This document shows, piece by piece, positions 1 through 9,327 of a stretch of DNA of 40,421 nt. Under the pieces are notes generated by a model. The model made no database searches. It worked only from the letters and a program-made list of their open reading frames with translations, and was not told where the DNA came from. The stretch comes from Methanobacteriota archaeon (lineage in GTDB: Archaea; Thermoplasmatota; Poseidoniia; Poseidoniales; Poseidoniaceae). The position numbers and the translations under genes were made by a program. The stretch covers positions 1-40,421 of the forward strand of contig JABIHC010000082.1 in NCBI GenBank assembly GCA_018649825.1. Reading direction: 5' to 3'. Each line of letters opens with the position of its first letter. Position 1 is the first letter of the stretch.

Positions 1-894
1 ATCACCTATCCCTCAATTCCTGAAACAATGTCAATTGATACTGATTTGGCAGTCAAGGCAATATTGAATGAGAAGCCAAGGGTCTGTTATTTCGGCCAAT
101 CCGTTTATCTTTTTCCGAGTGATCTCAAACCAATGATTGCAGCAGCAAGAGAAGTTGGCGCAAGTGTCCAGTACGATGCAGCACATGTGCTTGGGCTCAT
201 TGCAGGAGGGCGATTCCAAGACCCAATTGGCGATGGTGCCGATTTAGTCACTGCCTCAACACACAAAACTTTCCCGGGACCTCAACACGGGGTTATTTTA
301 GGCGGTAAGGACCGTGAATTGCCCAACGGGCGCATGCTCCACAAGACGGTTAGAAGTAGGGTATTCCCCGGAGTTCATTCAAATCACCATTTACACAAAG
401 TTGCAGCATTTGGTGTCAGTCTTGCCGAAGCAATTGAATTCCAAGCAGATTATGCAGATGCTATCATTAGCAATGCTAAGGCTCTTGCCGAGGGACTTTG
501 GTCAAGGGGAATGAAAGTTTTTGCACCTGATCACGGTTTCACAGAATCCCATACCATCTTGGTTGATGTTTCTGAATTTGGAGGAGGTGCTGATGTTAGT
601 TTGCGTTGTGAAGCCCAAGGCCTAGTGATGAACAAGAACATGTTGCCTGGAGATACAAGTGCGGTAAAGCCATCGGGCATTCGCCTTGGTACTCCCGAAA
701 TGACTCGACTTGGGATGGGTACTGATGAAATGGACGAGGTAGCCGACCTCATCTATTTAGCAGCAAAGGACGGGCATGCCGAAGATGTATTGGCAAGGAC
801 AGCAGCGCTGAAATCCCAATTTAGCACAATTCACTATTGCTGGGGAAGCACCCCTAATGCCTATGCTGACCCAATATTCACAACAACTCTGTGA
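1..894 (+). CDS. glyA: Serine hydroxymethyltransferase, 3' part (5' end outside window)
   Basis: The enzyme interconverts serine and glycine with transfer of a one-carbon unit to a folate-type carrier; it is a cytosolic PLP enzyme. The frame is open from base 1 (reading ITYPSIPETM before the Met at 28), so the gene is cut by the window edge and about 297 residues are visible, against roughly 420-440 for the family. The PLP-lysine segment STHKTFPGPQHG and the preceding YDAAHVLGLIAGG with the cofactor-binding Asp/His are clear. The C-terminal small domain, with SGIRLGTPEMT, is complete to the TGA stop. It converges on the next gene with about 140 bases between them that hold no gene. The C1 carrier used by this organism cannot be told from here. 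Confidence 0.9.
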   Translation: MTYPSIPETMSIDTDLAVKAILNEKPRVCYFGQSVYLFPSDLKPMIAAAREVGASVQYDAAHVLGLIAGGRFQDPIGDGADLVTASTHKTFPGPQHGVILGGKDRELPNGRMLHKTVRSRVFPGVHSNHHLHKVAAFGVSLAEAIEFQADYADAIISNAKALAEGLWSRGMKVFAPDHGFTESHTILVDVSEFGGGADVSLRCEAQGLVMNKNMLPGDTSAVKPSGIRLGTPEMTRLGMGTDEMDEVADLIYLAAKDGHAEDVLARTAALKSQFSTIHYCWGSTPNAYADPIFTTTL

Positions 895-1037
895 CCTCCA
901 TTCGGCTACCCGCATTCGCCGAAAGCCAGCGCAATCATTCCAACGCGACTTTTTCATTCAAAGAAAATATTCTGAATTGCTTTTCAAATCCTATTGGCCG
1001 AGGCAGAAGCCTGATGTTTTATTGTTTCAACTGTAGG

Positions 1038-4000
1038 TTATTTCCTTTTCTTTCTTCTTGAAGATTGCTTCTTTTTCTTAGGACTCTCTTCGGAAGAAGG
1101 TTTGCTCTGCATGCCCGTTGGCGGGGGTCCAAATGAAGAAATTGAAGGTTTATTAGTTCTCGAACCCGGGAGTTTTGGTCCACTCGCCTTACTCCCTAAA
1201 GAAACAGGTTTTTCCGAAAGCCTTGAATGATGAGGAATTCCTTTTCTGGCCATATTTATTTCAGAAATAGGAACTCTCTTTTTTGATTTCTCCTTTCTTC
1301 CATGATGCTTATGTGAATCTTTTCTTGCCAAATATTGGCTTCGACCTCGATATGCTGAAGGTCCAATAACGTGTTCCAAATACGAACTGGTAATATCACC
1401 GCTCTTCGGTCGATTAAGCCACCATCCTTCTTTGAGAGGTTTTAGCCTTGGGACTTTATTCTTTTTCATTGTCCTTGCTCTTTTGCTTAATCTCTGTCTT
1501 GTGACCTTATCTGAATCCTTAGGTAATCTTACGACCAGCCATCCTGGCAAACCAAGGTCGTATATTGCACCATTAATTGAAATTAATAATCCAGATAGTA
1601 GCATATGATTTCCAATGGGTATTGAATTAATCGACATTTTCACCTTTCTGCGCTTAAATCTCTTGGCATATGCGATCATTGCTTTTTGGTCGCGATGTTT
1701 GATAACTCTGCGTTGACTTCTCCTAATTCGAAGGTAAAAAATCTGTAATATTGTTAATACCACTGGGACGACTATTGCGGCAGCCTGTGGTCTAAATGTG
1801 CTAATCCAAATTCCCAATACGCCATATAGTGGAACCAAGACAAACCATCTGAAAATAATTCCCAATGTTGAGGGCTTGTAAATAGGCGTGATGGCATGTT
1901 CAACTGCTTCACTAGCGGCAATGAAAACGTTGGCATTTAATGCTTCATCCTCGCCCCTTTTGGCACAAAGAGCAGCAACTGCATTGACAGGTGCCTCATT
2001 GACCCACTTCCTTCTTTCCTTGTCTTTACCGACTGCAATAGAAGTCTCAAATTCATCATCACCAGAGTGAATTCCAAGAATTGCTCCAAGTGCATTTACG
2101 CGAGGGTCGTTTGGATCACTTTCACTTAACTCTGAATGAATACTATTTGCGCTATGCCAATCTCCGGTATCCAATAAACAAAGGGCAGCGGCAATTCTTG
2201 CTTTAACCATTAACGGCTCTTGCTTGATGATTTCGAGTGAAATATCTAGAGCCTCTTCACTACGGCGTTGTGAGCGAAGAAGTGCAACATGACTTAAGCG
2301 AGCAGAAACTGTCAACTTATCTCGATGCATCGTTTTGTCCGGTGGCACAGGCATCCAACTACGCAATCTCTTCATCGTATCAATAATATGGTCAACGCAA
2401 GAGTTGTTTTCCCAATCCCACATGTCATCTTCAGTAACTTGCCCTCTCCAAGGGTCCATCCATTCAGTGACAAATGCAAGAAGTTCCGGTTCATCATAAC
2501 CCTCAGGTTGCTCCAATCCTCGCAATGCTTCTCTGGCCGCATCTAATCTGCGACTGGCAACATGTCCTGCTGCAATAATCATTCTTGCCTCATCATCATC
2601 ACCGCCTTGTTGAGCGAGCAACTTTCTGGCCTCATCAATGGCCGAAGGCCAAAGGCCTCGTAATGCAAGTTCAATCATTTTCGCTCTTGATTTTTCAAGC
2701 CTGACCAACGCTTCATCACCCTCAACAAAGTCTCTGCTAAATCGGCGCAAACGGTCAATATCATCATTACGCGCTGCCTGCTCAATTAAGGTACGCATCC
2801 AATCACCCCCGCCAGACATGATAACACCTTCTCGCCTCTCATCAGGAGATAGGTCGAAGGTCAATTTTGACAAAGAGATAAAGCGGATAATTGAAAGAAG
2901 CCACACAAGAAGGAAAATACCTTGACCAACGGCAATGAAAATCCAAGTGCTTTCAAGGATAATTAGGTCGGTGAATCCTTGATTGACGAGAACTGAGGTA
3001 AAAGGCATCAAATGGCTAAATTCTTTGTAACATATCATTATCAACAACAATACTGTATATCCACTAAAACCGGCAAATGAAAAGTATAACAATTTTGCTT
3101 GCGCCTTATCCTCTGAGCGAATCTCACGCGGAGATGAAAGAGTTACACCTCCTATCCCGCCAAAAGTTTGCCCACCAATGAATAAGTTGCGAGTTAATTC
3201 AAAGATGAAAGCCAATCCAACGATTGCTACATTCATTGAAAGATAGATCGTTAAAGTTGAAGCCAATTGCTTTACAGAAACCCATTTCTCAATCCAATCT
3301 TCATTTAACTGCGCCCATTCATAAATTGAATAGCCAATAATGCCACCAAAATTCAAAATCTCTTCAGCATTATCCGGGTTGTTTAGAAGCACATATGCGA
3401 CCGTCATAATTCCGTTTATTGCAGTGACGGGCATGGTAATCAAGAAAATACATAGGACAAGACCGCTAATACGAGAGCCAAAGGAGGGTGGGTCCGGATT
3501 TATTGGAGTTTGTTGTCCGCGCATAGTACGCCATTTACTAAGCAGCAGCATATTCCAAGAGGCCCCTAATATTCGTCCATAAGCAATAATTGTAGGTGAC
3601 ATAAATACTAACAATGCAAGAACAAGCCAAATCGGCCTTATTCCCCCCTCTGTAGTAATGCCAAACCATAGAGTAAACCCAGTTGCAGTTATCAACGCTA
3701 AAAATGTCCAAGTGCGACGAAAAATTTTGACGAGAACATGAACTCTATCTGAATTACGATACATTTGTTCAATCTGGGCATTGAATGTCTCCCAAGGGCT
3801 TAGTAATATTGGAAATAGTAGTAAGAAACCCATTAGGATGAGGTTCGGTTCGAAATATACAGTTGGATTAAATATTAATTCTGCAATTAATAATAATACC
3901 CCAGTCATCGCCATGAGGTACATTGTAACTGCAAAACCCACGCGAGGCAGGTTAAACAAATCCTTCACATCATCGCGAGTTTTTGTCAATCTGTGAACTT

Positions 4001-4286
4001 CATACAATGAATCATCAATCTCAAAAGCAACTTGTAATGAAGACATTGAGTTGGGAATAATTATTTTCCACATTATTAGTGCAAGGAATAATGATGTCGC
4101 CAAGGGAAAAAGAAGTTCAATATTAAATGAAGATGGGTTGACAATAGTAGTTCCTTCAGCAACTGCGTTAGGCAATGAAAATATAATCAATGCCAAGAGG
4201 GAAAATGCCGAGCACAAAAAGGATACTCTGCACTTGGGTGCTGCGAGGGTTCGGCTTCGCATATATGGCGCTACATCTCTATCCAT
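1038..4286 (-). CDS. Large multi-pass membrane protein with cytosolic TPR-like region, unknown function
   Basis: I do not recognise a named family. The 1,082-residue protein (from the Met at 4286) opens with a signal-like hydrophobic segment ending near SLPNAVAEG. It then has about nine further hydrophobic segments up to about residue 480, alternating with charged loops. Next comes a soluble stretch of roughly 300 residues rich in paired helices (DEARKLLAQQGGDDDEARM and similar), which looks like degenerate TPRs. A hydrophobic hairpin near LVPLYGVLGIWIS follows, and a very basic tail ends in KKKKQSSRRKKRK. The ORF-track start at 4355 would overlap the upstream aminotransferase by 44 bases. 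The Met at 4286 leaves a 25-base gap and starts just before the signal-like segment; the Met at 4262 is another choice. The basic tail could bind nucleic acid or acidic lipid, but that is a guess. Confidence 0.72.
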   Translation of the reverse strand: MDRDVAPYMRSRTLAAPKCRVSFLCSAFSLLALIIFSLPNAVAEGTTIVNPSSFNIELLFPLATSLFLALIMWKIIIPNSMSSLQVAFEIDDSLYEVHRLTKTRDDVKDLFNLPRVGFAVTMYLMAMTGVLLLIAELIFNPTVYFEPNLILMGFLLLFPILLSPWETFNAQIEQMYRNSDRVHVLVKIFRRTWTFLALITATGFTLWFGITTEGGIRPIWLVLALLVFMSPTIIAYGRILGASWNMLLLSKWRTMRGQQTPINPDPPSFGSRISGLVLCIFLITMPVTAINGIMTVAYVLLNNPDNAEEILNFGGIIGYSIYEWAQLNEDWIEKWVSVKQLASTLTIYLSMNVAIVGLAFIFELTRNLFIGGQTFGGIGGVTLSSPREIRSEDKAQAKLLYFSFAGFSGYTVLLLIMICYKEFSHLMPFTSVLVNQGFTDLIILESTWIFIAVGQGIFLLVWLLSIIRFISLSKLTFDLSPDERREGVIMSGGGDWMRTLIEQAARNDDIDRLRRFSRDFVEGDEALVRLEKSRAKMIELALRGLWPSAIDEARKLLAQQGGDDDEARMIIAAGHVASRRLDAAREALRGLEQPEGYDEPELLAFVTEWMDPWRGQVTEDDMWDWENNSCVDHIIDTMKRLRSWMPVPPDKTMHRDKLTVSARLSHVALLRSQRRSEEALDISLEIIKQEPLMVKARIAAALCLLDTGDWHSANSIHSELSESDPNDPRVNALGAILGIHSGDDEFETSIAVGKDKERRKWVNEAPVNAVAALCAKRGEDEALNANVFIAASEAVEHAITPIYKPSTLGIIFRWFVLVPLYGVLGIWISTFRPQAAAIVVPVVLTILQIFYLRIRRSQRRVIKHRDQKAMIAYAKRFKRRKVKMSINSIPIGNHMLLSGLLISINGAIYDLGLPGWLVVRLPKDSDKVTRQRLSKRARTMKKNKVPRLKPLKEGWWLNRPKSGDITSSYLEHVIGPSAYRGRSQYLARKDSHKHHGRKEKSKKRVPISEINMARKGIPHHSRLSEKPVSLGSKASGPKLPGSRTNKPSISSFGPPPTGMQSKPSSEESPKKKKQSSRRKKRK

Positions 4287-4311
4287 AAGAGGGATTCGCC
4301 GACACGATATT

Positions 4312-5517
4312 TTAGCGATGGCGAAGCAAAAATTGTTCAATTCGATCAAAAGCAATGTTCAAAACATCAATATCTGGAAGAAAGACAATCCTAAAATGGC
4401 CCTTCCCAAGTTCGGGACTAAAACCACTCCCATGCACTACCAAAACATGCTCCTCGTGCAGTAAATCTAGAACAAATTGCTTGTCATTATTTGCCCATTT
4501 AGGGTCCTTCAAGCGAACAAACATGTAAAATGCCCCATTTGGTGATTGAACTTCAAGACCATCAATTTTTGATATTCGTTCAATACACAAATCACGCTGA
4601 GTAATCACTTTTTCCGAGTAGGCGTCCATCCACTTTTTGTCCCCTTCAAGTCCGGCAAGGTAACCCATTTGAGCGGGGGTGCTAGCGCAAAGGCGACTTC
4701 TCAATAATCTCTCCAAACCATCTCTCACATTTTCCATATTCCCCTGTGGGTCGTGAATGGCCAAGTAACCAATTCTCCAACCTGGTGCATAGTACACCTT
4801 ACTCACACCATTTAGGGTAATAACTGGTACCGAATTTGAGAGGGAAGCGACTGAGACCTGAGTGCCTGAAAAGTCCAAGCCATCATAAATTTCATCGGCA
4901 ATAATAATGCAATTTGGCCATTTTTCAGCGATTGAAATTAGACTTTTTATTTCCTCTTCGTTGGCAACATTTCCAGTCGGATTATTTGGATTGATCAGTA
5001 CTAATAATCGAACAGAATCATCCATTTTTTCCTCAATATCGGAAAAATCCAATTTCCAACCATCATCACATTTCAATTTATACTCAATTGTGCTTGCACC
5101 ATACATTTGTGGGTAGGCCATATAAGGCGGGTAGTGAGGTCCAGGTGCCAGTACTTTGGTGCCTTCTTCTAGGGTGGAAGCAAAGATAATTTGTAGCGCT
5201 TCGGTGACTCCATGGCATACGTAAACATCATCTTCACTACATTGCCAACCTTTACCGGTTTCATCCTTAGAAATAGCACTGCGGAGTTGTGGGAGTCCAT
5301 ATGAATGTGAGTATCCATTTTCTCCTCTCTCCAAACTTTCTTGAAAAGCCCTAATCATATGAGACGGTGTTTCAAGGCCAGGGTAGGCAATTGGGTCGCC
5401 AATATTCAATTTGATGATATTGTGTCCCTGTTTTTCCAACTCTGTCGCAGGTACTACAACATCACGTATTGCATACTCTATTTGGGCCGCCCGTTGAGCA
5501 ACTGGTATTTGCGCCAT
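4312..5517 (-). CDS. Class I/II pyridoxal-phosphate aminotransferase, AlaA-like
   Basis: This is a fold-type I aminotransferase of 401 residues, probably transferring the amino group between alanine (or a similar amino acid) and 2-oxoglutarate. It reads like the alanine aminotransferase AlaA/AspC group: LNIGDP near the start, the INPNNPTG motif, ADEIYDGL for the PLP pyridine/phenol contacts, NGVSKVYYAPGWRIG with the Schiff-base lysine, and a C-terminal substrate arginine in GHFRIVF. The ORF track begins nine codons earlier at 5541, but MAQIPVAQRA at 5517 matches the usual family N-terminus. It lies 33 bases after the EVE-domain gene on the same strand and is likely co-transcribed with it. Substrate specificity cannot be fixed from motifs. 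Confidence 0.85.
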   Translation of the reverse strand: MAQIPVAQRAAQIEYAIRDVVVPATELEKQGHNIIKLNIGDPIAYPGLETPSHMIRAFQESLERGENGYSHSYGLPQLRSAISKDETGKGWQCSEDDVYVCHGVTEALQIIFASTLEEGTKVLAPGPHYPPYMAYPQMYGASTIEYKLKCDDGWKLDFSDIEEKMDDSVRLLVLINPNNPTGNVANEEEIKSLISIAEKWPNCIIIADEIYDGLDFSGTQVSVASLSNSVPVITLNGVSKVYYAPGWRIGYLAIHDPQGNMENVRDGLERLLRSRLCASTPAQMGYLAGLEGDKKWMDAYSEKVITQRDLCIERISKIDGLEVQSPNGAFYMFVRLKDPKWANNDKQFVLDLLHEEHVLVVHGSGFSPELGKGHFRIVFLPDIDVLNIAFDRIEQFLLRHR

Positions 5518-5550
5518 ACAATAGCGACCCCTATTCCACACATCAACATT

Positions 5551-6024
5551 TCATTTGGAGTCTATGTTCGCTCCACCCATTTCACAGACCACTGCAAAAT
5601 GCTCCTTACTTACGGGCTGAACAGACAATCGCTGACCCTTTGCGAGTAATGGCATCCCCTCAAGTAGCGGGTTCTCTCGCAATTTCGCAAGACTAATGGG
5701 CTGCAATTTCCTCACTGGCTCAATATCCACCATTATCCAGCGAGGTTGCTCTTGTGTAGATTTTGCATCATAATATTTGGATTTAATATCCCAGCAAGTA
5801 AAATCAGGATATCCCTCGGTTTTCACCCTTGCCACTCCCGCGACATGTGGTGGTTTTGTGTTTGAATGATAAAATATTACTAAATCGCCCTTTTTCATTA
5901 AATCACGCATGATATTTCTGGCCTGGTAATTTCTAACTCCATCCCAATGAGTCCAACCATCAATTTCCAATTGATCCCATGGATAAACATCGGGCTCTGA
6001 CTTTACCAACCAATGATTGACCAT
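5551..6024 (-). CDS. EVE-domain protein (PUA/YTH-like fold)
   Basis: The 157-residue protein is essentially one EVE domain. Diagnostic segments are the N-terminal WLVKSEPDVYPWDQL, WDGVRNYQARNIMRD, GDLVIFYHSN and the Pro-rich PPHVAGVARV. The fold is related to PUA and YTH domains. Family members, such as human thymocyte nuclear protein 1, are thought to bind modified bases in nucleic acid; the ligand here is unknown. The length is normal. It sits between the RND transporter gene (38 bases before it) and the aminotransferase gene, with no clear functional link to either. No strong Shine-Dalgarno precedes the ATG. Confidence 0.85.
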   Translation of the reverse strand: MVNHWLVKSEPDVYPWDQLEIDGWTHWDGVRNYQARNIMRDLMKKGDLVIFYHSNTKPPHVAGVARVKTEGYPDFTCWDIKSKYYDAKSTQEQPRWIMVDIEPVRKLQPISLAKLRENPLLEGMPLLAKGQRLSVQPVSKEHFAVVCEMGGANIDSK

Positions 6025-6061
6025 ATTTTGCCCAATCGGCGATAGTCCATGAGGTTAACGC

Positions 6062-9000
6062 TCACCATGCTTCATCTGAAGAATTACTTGTGGGGGTTAC
6101 CATTACCGCATCAATTGCAATTTCGCCACTTCTCTGAGCCTGCATTAGGCCTAATGCTCGCTTCATGGAGTCACTCCCCCCAGTAGTCCCAATTCCCAAT
6201 TTTTCTAGAGTGACAAATATTGCAGGTAATAAGAACAAGGCACTCGCTGCAGCAATCCAAAGCAGAATAATAATTACCGTAATAAACGGTTTAATTTCGG
6301 GAATCGGAATTAAGTATGCGGTAGCAAGTCCAAGTGTGGTGACAGTTGCTGCTTCAAACAAAGACATTCCCGTTGACACGGTGGCCAGCCGTATCGCATC
6401 AATCCCGCCGCCAAGTTCGCGTATACGGTTGGATATGTGTATGGAGAAATCAACGCCCACTCCGACTAAAATAGAACCGATCATCACCGTCACTAGGGAT
6501 AATGAAACATCCTTCACAGCCATCACCAACCATTGCAGCGCAACAGTGGCAACCACCGGCGATGTAGTCCATATGGCAAAACGCAGATCTCGGAATACAA
6601 TCCCAAGAGTAATTAGTGTAAGAATAACTGCAAATGCAAGGGATGACCACTGAGAAGAAACTATCAGTTTATTGACAACAATCGCAACTGCAGCGACACC
6701 GGTTAATTTACCAGATTCGATATTACCGTCAGCATATGTCTGCTCTGAATATTCATTTATTTCCCCAACAGAACCTTGAGTTTCTTTGACTGGTAAGAAA
6801 GGCATATCAACATAAATCAGTGAACGGCCATAATCACCTGAAACGAATAATGAACGAGTTTCATCGGTAAGTGAGTCGTAAAATACATTGAGCAAGAAAA
6901 TCTGGGTTGCCTCATTTCCAGGGACCGAATCCAAGGAGAGTAGAACATTCCAAAAGGTTGCATCTTCCGATTCAGAACGATTGAAAATGATTTCACTTAT
7001 TTCTCGTATTTCATCTGGCATTGGAAGTATATTGAGTATTTCTTCAACTGCTTGATACTGTTCTTCTGTAGAGAAATTCACTTGAACACCGACTGCTTTC
7101 ATTAAGAAAACGACACTTACGCCTGTTGAATATTCAACCGTATTTATTCTCTTTTCCAATTCAGAAATCCCGCGTAAATTACGAAACGGGTCATCGTTTT
7201 CTGTATCATCATCCTGCAAATCGCCAGTGACGTTTCCCTTAACAAGAATCATCCCCACCTGACCGGCATTGAATTCGTTGGAATATTGTTTCATTTTGAT
7301 AACTGCATCCTCGCCCTCCGGCGCCATACCCAAAAGGTCAATGTTTTCTTCGACATTATCTTGACCCCAAGTTGCAGAAACCAAAATAGCTACCATGAAA
7401 ATTGCTATGACTGCGTAGTTCCATTTTATCGGTATGTCAACTGCGACATCAAAGGCTTTCAGAGGGGGGTGACTCGGTTTCTTTAGGTCTAATAGAATCG
7501 TTAAATTAGGCACCATTAGCATAGTCATTACCCAAACTGCGACGATTCCGCCAGATAGGGCAAAACCAATTGTAGCGATTGGGCGCATAGGTGTAAAAGT
7601 AAGTGAAATAAAACCAATAATTGTCGTCACCGCTGATAAGAATACGGCCTTCCCAGTAGATTCAATTGACATACGCATTTTTTCCCGTTTAGAACCCGAT
7701 TCCTCAGCATATCTATTGGTAATGTGTAAGCCATAAGATACGCCAAGTGCCAATAAAATCGGCCCGACAATAATAATCGTCATCGTAACTTCATAGTCAA
7801 TATAGCCTATCATCCCTAAAGTGATAAAGACTGAACATAATGTTGGAAGGCCAGAAATAATTACCACTTTCAATCCCTGAAGTGGATGCCAAGTTCCGGT
7901 CTGCAAAATATCACTATGGAAAACAAAAAGACCGGCAGCGACAAGAATAATCGCAATCGGGAATATTTTCCAAAACAAGGCAAAGGTGAATTCAGTTACA
8001 GTATTAGTAATTGGCACAGGCCCAGTGAGGGTCATGCTAATGTGCAACTCATTTCCATCACAATACATTGGGTCATTAACCTCGCGAATCTCTTCATCGC
8101 AATCCCAATTATTCTCAAGTCCAACCCTCTTCAATTCTGCAGTAGTTTTGTCAATAATTTCTTTCGCTGACTTGTCCTCGCTAACTGCAATGATAATTAC
8201 TGCACGGTCAAGAATCCCATCGGGCTGACCACCACTTCCTTCTATGTCTTGGGCCAATTTATCCATACCTGGTGTAGGTGAGCCATCTTCATCATACAAA
8301 TTATTTATTATTTGATCAATAGTAGTCTGAGACGGAATTGAATAAGAACCCATTACGCCATACACATCTTCAAGGCTTGAATTTGCACCAGAGGCCAAAT
8401 CTCGAGTAAGACAATCGGGGTCATCATCTCCTTGGCACCCCAACTCTCCAACCTCATGAATGAAAGCTTGAGTCACCCGAGCACTAGAAGAATTAACTTC
8501 TTTGATAAGGGTGGAAAGGGATAGAACATAAATCACATCATCACTAGGGTCTGAAATTAGTGGGTTAAGTGTTTTTTCAACTTTGTCGAACTGCTGCAAT
8601 ATCGCCTCATCAGTGATATTTTGGCCTTCGGATTCAACATAAATAATCATAACATTTGTTGACCAGTCCTCCTGAACTTCCTTTATTGCATTTGACACTG
8701 GGTCACCATCTGGCAAGTAAACATCAAGGCTACCATTTACTACCAGTGATTTCTCATTTTTTATCTGCCAAGGCATATCAGATTCTTCGCTTACATCCAT
8801 AAAACCGCTATGCCAAACGAAAAAACTAGTAATAACAAGGCTGATAACTACCATGAATAGTGGAAAGGCAGTGAGAATTCCAGTGTATCCACTTCGCTTG
8901 AACTCCCGACGAAATGCTTGAGGCGCTTCGACAAATCCTTGGGCGGTAGATTTACTGAATTCAATTGGGTCAAACCCCTTTGCAGTTGCAATGATTCGAT

Positions 9001-9094
9001 TTCGCCGTTCAGCAGTTCGTGCTCTACTATGTGACCAGAGGTCTTTCAAACGCTCACCAACACTTGGTTTTCGCTTACCCCCCCCTTCACTCAT
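6062..9094 (-). CDS. RND/MMPL-family transporter with two repeated membrane halves
   Basis: The 1,010-residue inner-membrane protein has the RND pattern. A cytosolic basic N-terminus is followed by TM1 (FPLFMVVISLVITSFFVW) and a large extracytoplasmic loop of about 280 residues. A block of five or six TMs comes next, then a second copy of the same layout. MMPL hallmarks are the TM4 segments LALGVSYGLHITNRY and VGVGVDFSIHISNRIRE, each followed by a TM pair of the sterol-sensing type (TTIIGFISLTFTP). The second half keeps the TM4 Asp expected for proton coupling, while the first half has Ser in its place. Likely substrates in the family are lipids or hydrophobic compounds; nothing here shows which. 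The start is supported by AGGTG five bases before ATG. It is divergent from valS. Confidence 0.88.
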   Translation of the reverse strand: MSEGGGKRKPSVGERLKDLWSHSRARTAERRNRIIATAKGFDPIEFSKSTAQGFVEAPQAFRREFKRSGYTGILTAFPLFMVVISLVITSFFVWHSGFMDVSEESDMPWQIKNEKSLVVNGSLDVYLPDGDPVSNAIKEVQEDWSTNVMIIYVESEGQNITDEAILQQFDKVEKTLNPLISDPSDDVIYVLSLSTLIKEVNSSSARVTQAFIHEVGELGCQGDDDPDCLTRDLASGANSSLEDVYGVMGSYSIPSQTTIDQIINNLYDEDGSPTPGMDKLAQDIEGSGGQPDGILDRAVIIIAVSEDKSAKEIIDKTTAELKRVGLENNWDCDEEIREVNDPMYCDGNELHISMTLTGPVPITNTVTEFTFALFWKIFPIAIILVAAGLFVFHSDILQTGTWHPLQGLKVVIISGLPTLCSVFITLGMIGYIDYEVTMTIIIVGPILLALGVSYGLHITNRYAEESGSKREKMRMSIESTGKAVFLSAVTTIIGFISLTFTPMRPIATIGFALSGGIVAVWVMTMLMVPNLTILLDLKKPSHPPLKAFDVAVDIPIKWNYAVIAIFMVAILVSATWGQDNVEENIDLLGMAPEGEDAVIKMKQYSNEFNAGQVGMILVKGNVTGDLQDDDTENDDPFRNLRGISELEKRINTVEYSTGVSVVFLMKAVGVQVNFSTEEQYQAVEEILNILPMPDEIREISEIIFNRSESEDATFWNVLLSLDSVPGNEATQIFLLNVFYDSLTDETRSLFVSGDYGRSLIYVDMPFLPVKETQGSVGEINEYSEQTYADGNIESGKLTGVAAVAIVVNKLIVSSQWSSLAFAVILTLITLGIVFRDLRFAIWTTSPVVATVALQWLVMAVKDVSLSLVTVMIGSILVGVGVDFSIHISNRIRELGGGIDAIRLATVSTGMSLFEAATVTTLGLATAYLIPIPEIKPFITVIIILLWIAAASALFLLPAIFVTLEKLGIGTTGGSDSMKRALGLMQAQRSGEIAIDAVMVTPTSNSSDEAW

Positions 9095-9247
9095 ACTCGC
9101 ACCTATTCCGGCGTCACATTCCCTCCTTTAACACATAACGCCTGTAGATGCACAACAAGAGCATTTTTTCCATCCAATAATTCACTTCCGTTTACTCTTG
9201 TGAATGTCCATCTAGGTTAAAAATTACAAAGTCTATGTTACTCAGTT

Positions 9248-9280
9248 GGCGGCGGGTTCATATGTTAAATTGATGCCGCC
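9248..9280. promoter_or_regulatory. GC-rich inverted repeat around a TTCATAT box between mmpL and valS
   Basis: GGCGGC at 9248 and GCCGCC at 9275 form a six-base inverted repeat enclosing TTCATATGTTAAA. The TTCATAT core recurs at other promoters in this window (S19e, HutI, Kae1), so I read it as the valS TATA region. The repeat could be an operator, or a coincidence in a GC-rich patch. Confidence 0.35.
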
Positions 9281-9327
9281 CCGAATGGACCTACATTGGT
9301 AAGAATGTCGGGCCGGCGGGATGCACT

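Noticed and set aside
6165-6653. 162-residue plus-strand ORF opposite the RND transporter gene
   Set aside because: Low-complexity antisense of membrane segments; no ribosome-binding site, and the minus-strand gene is certain.
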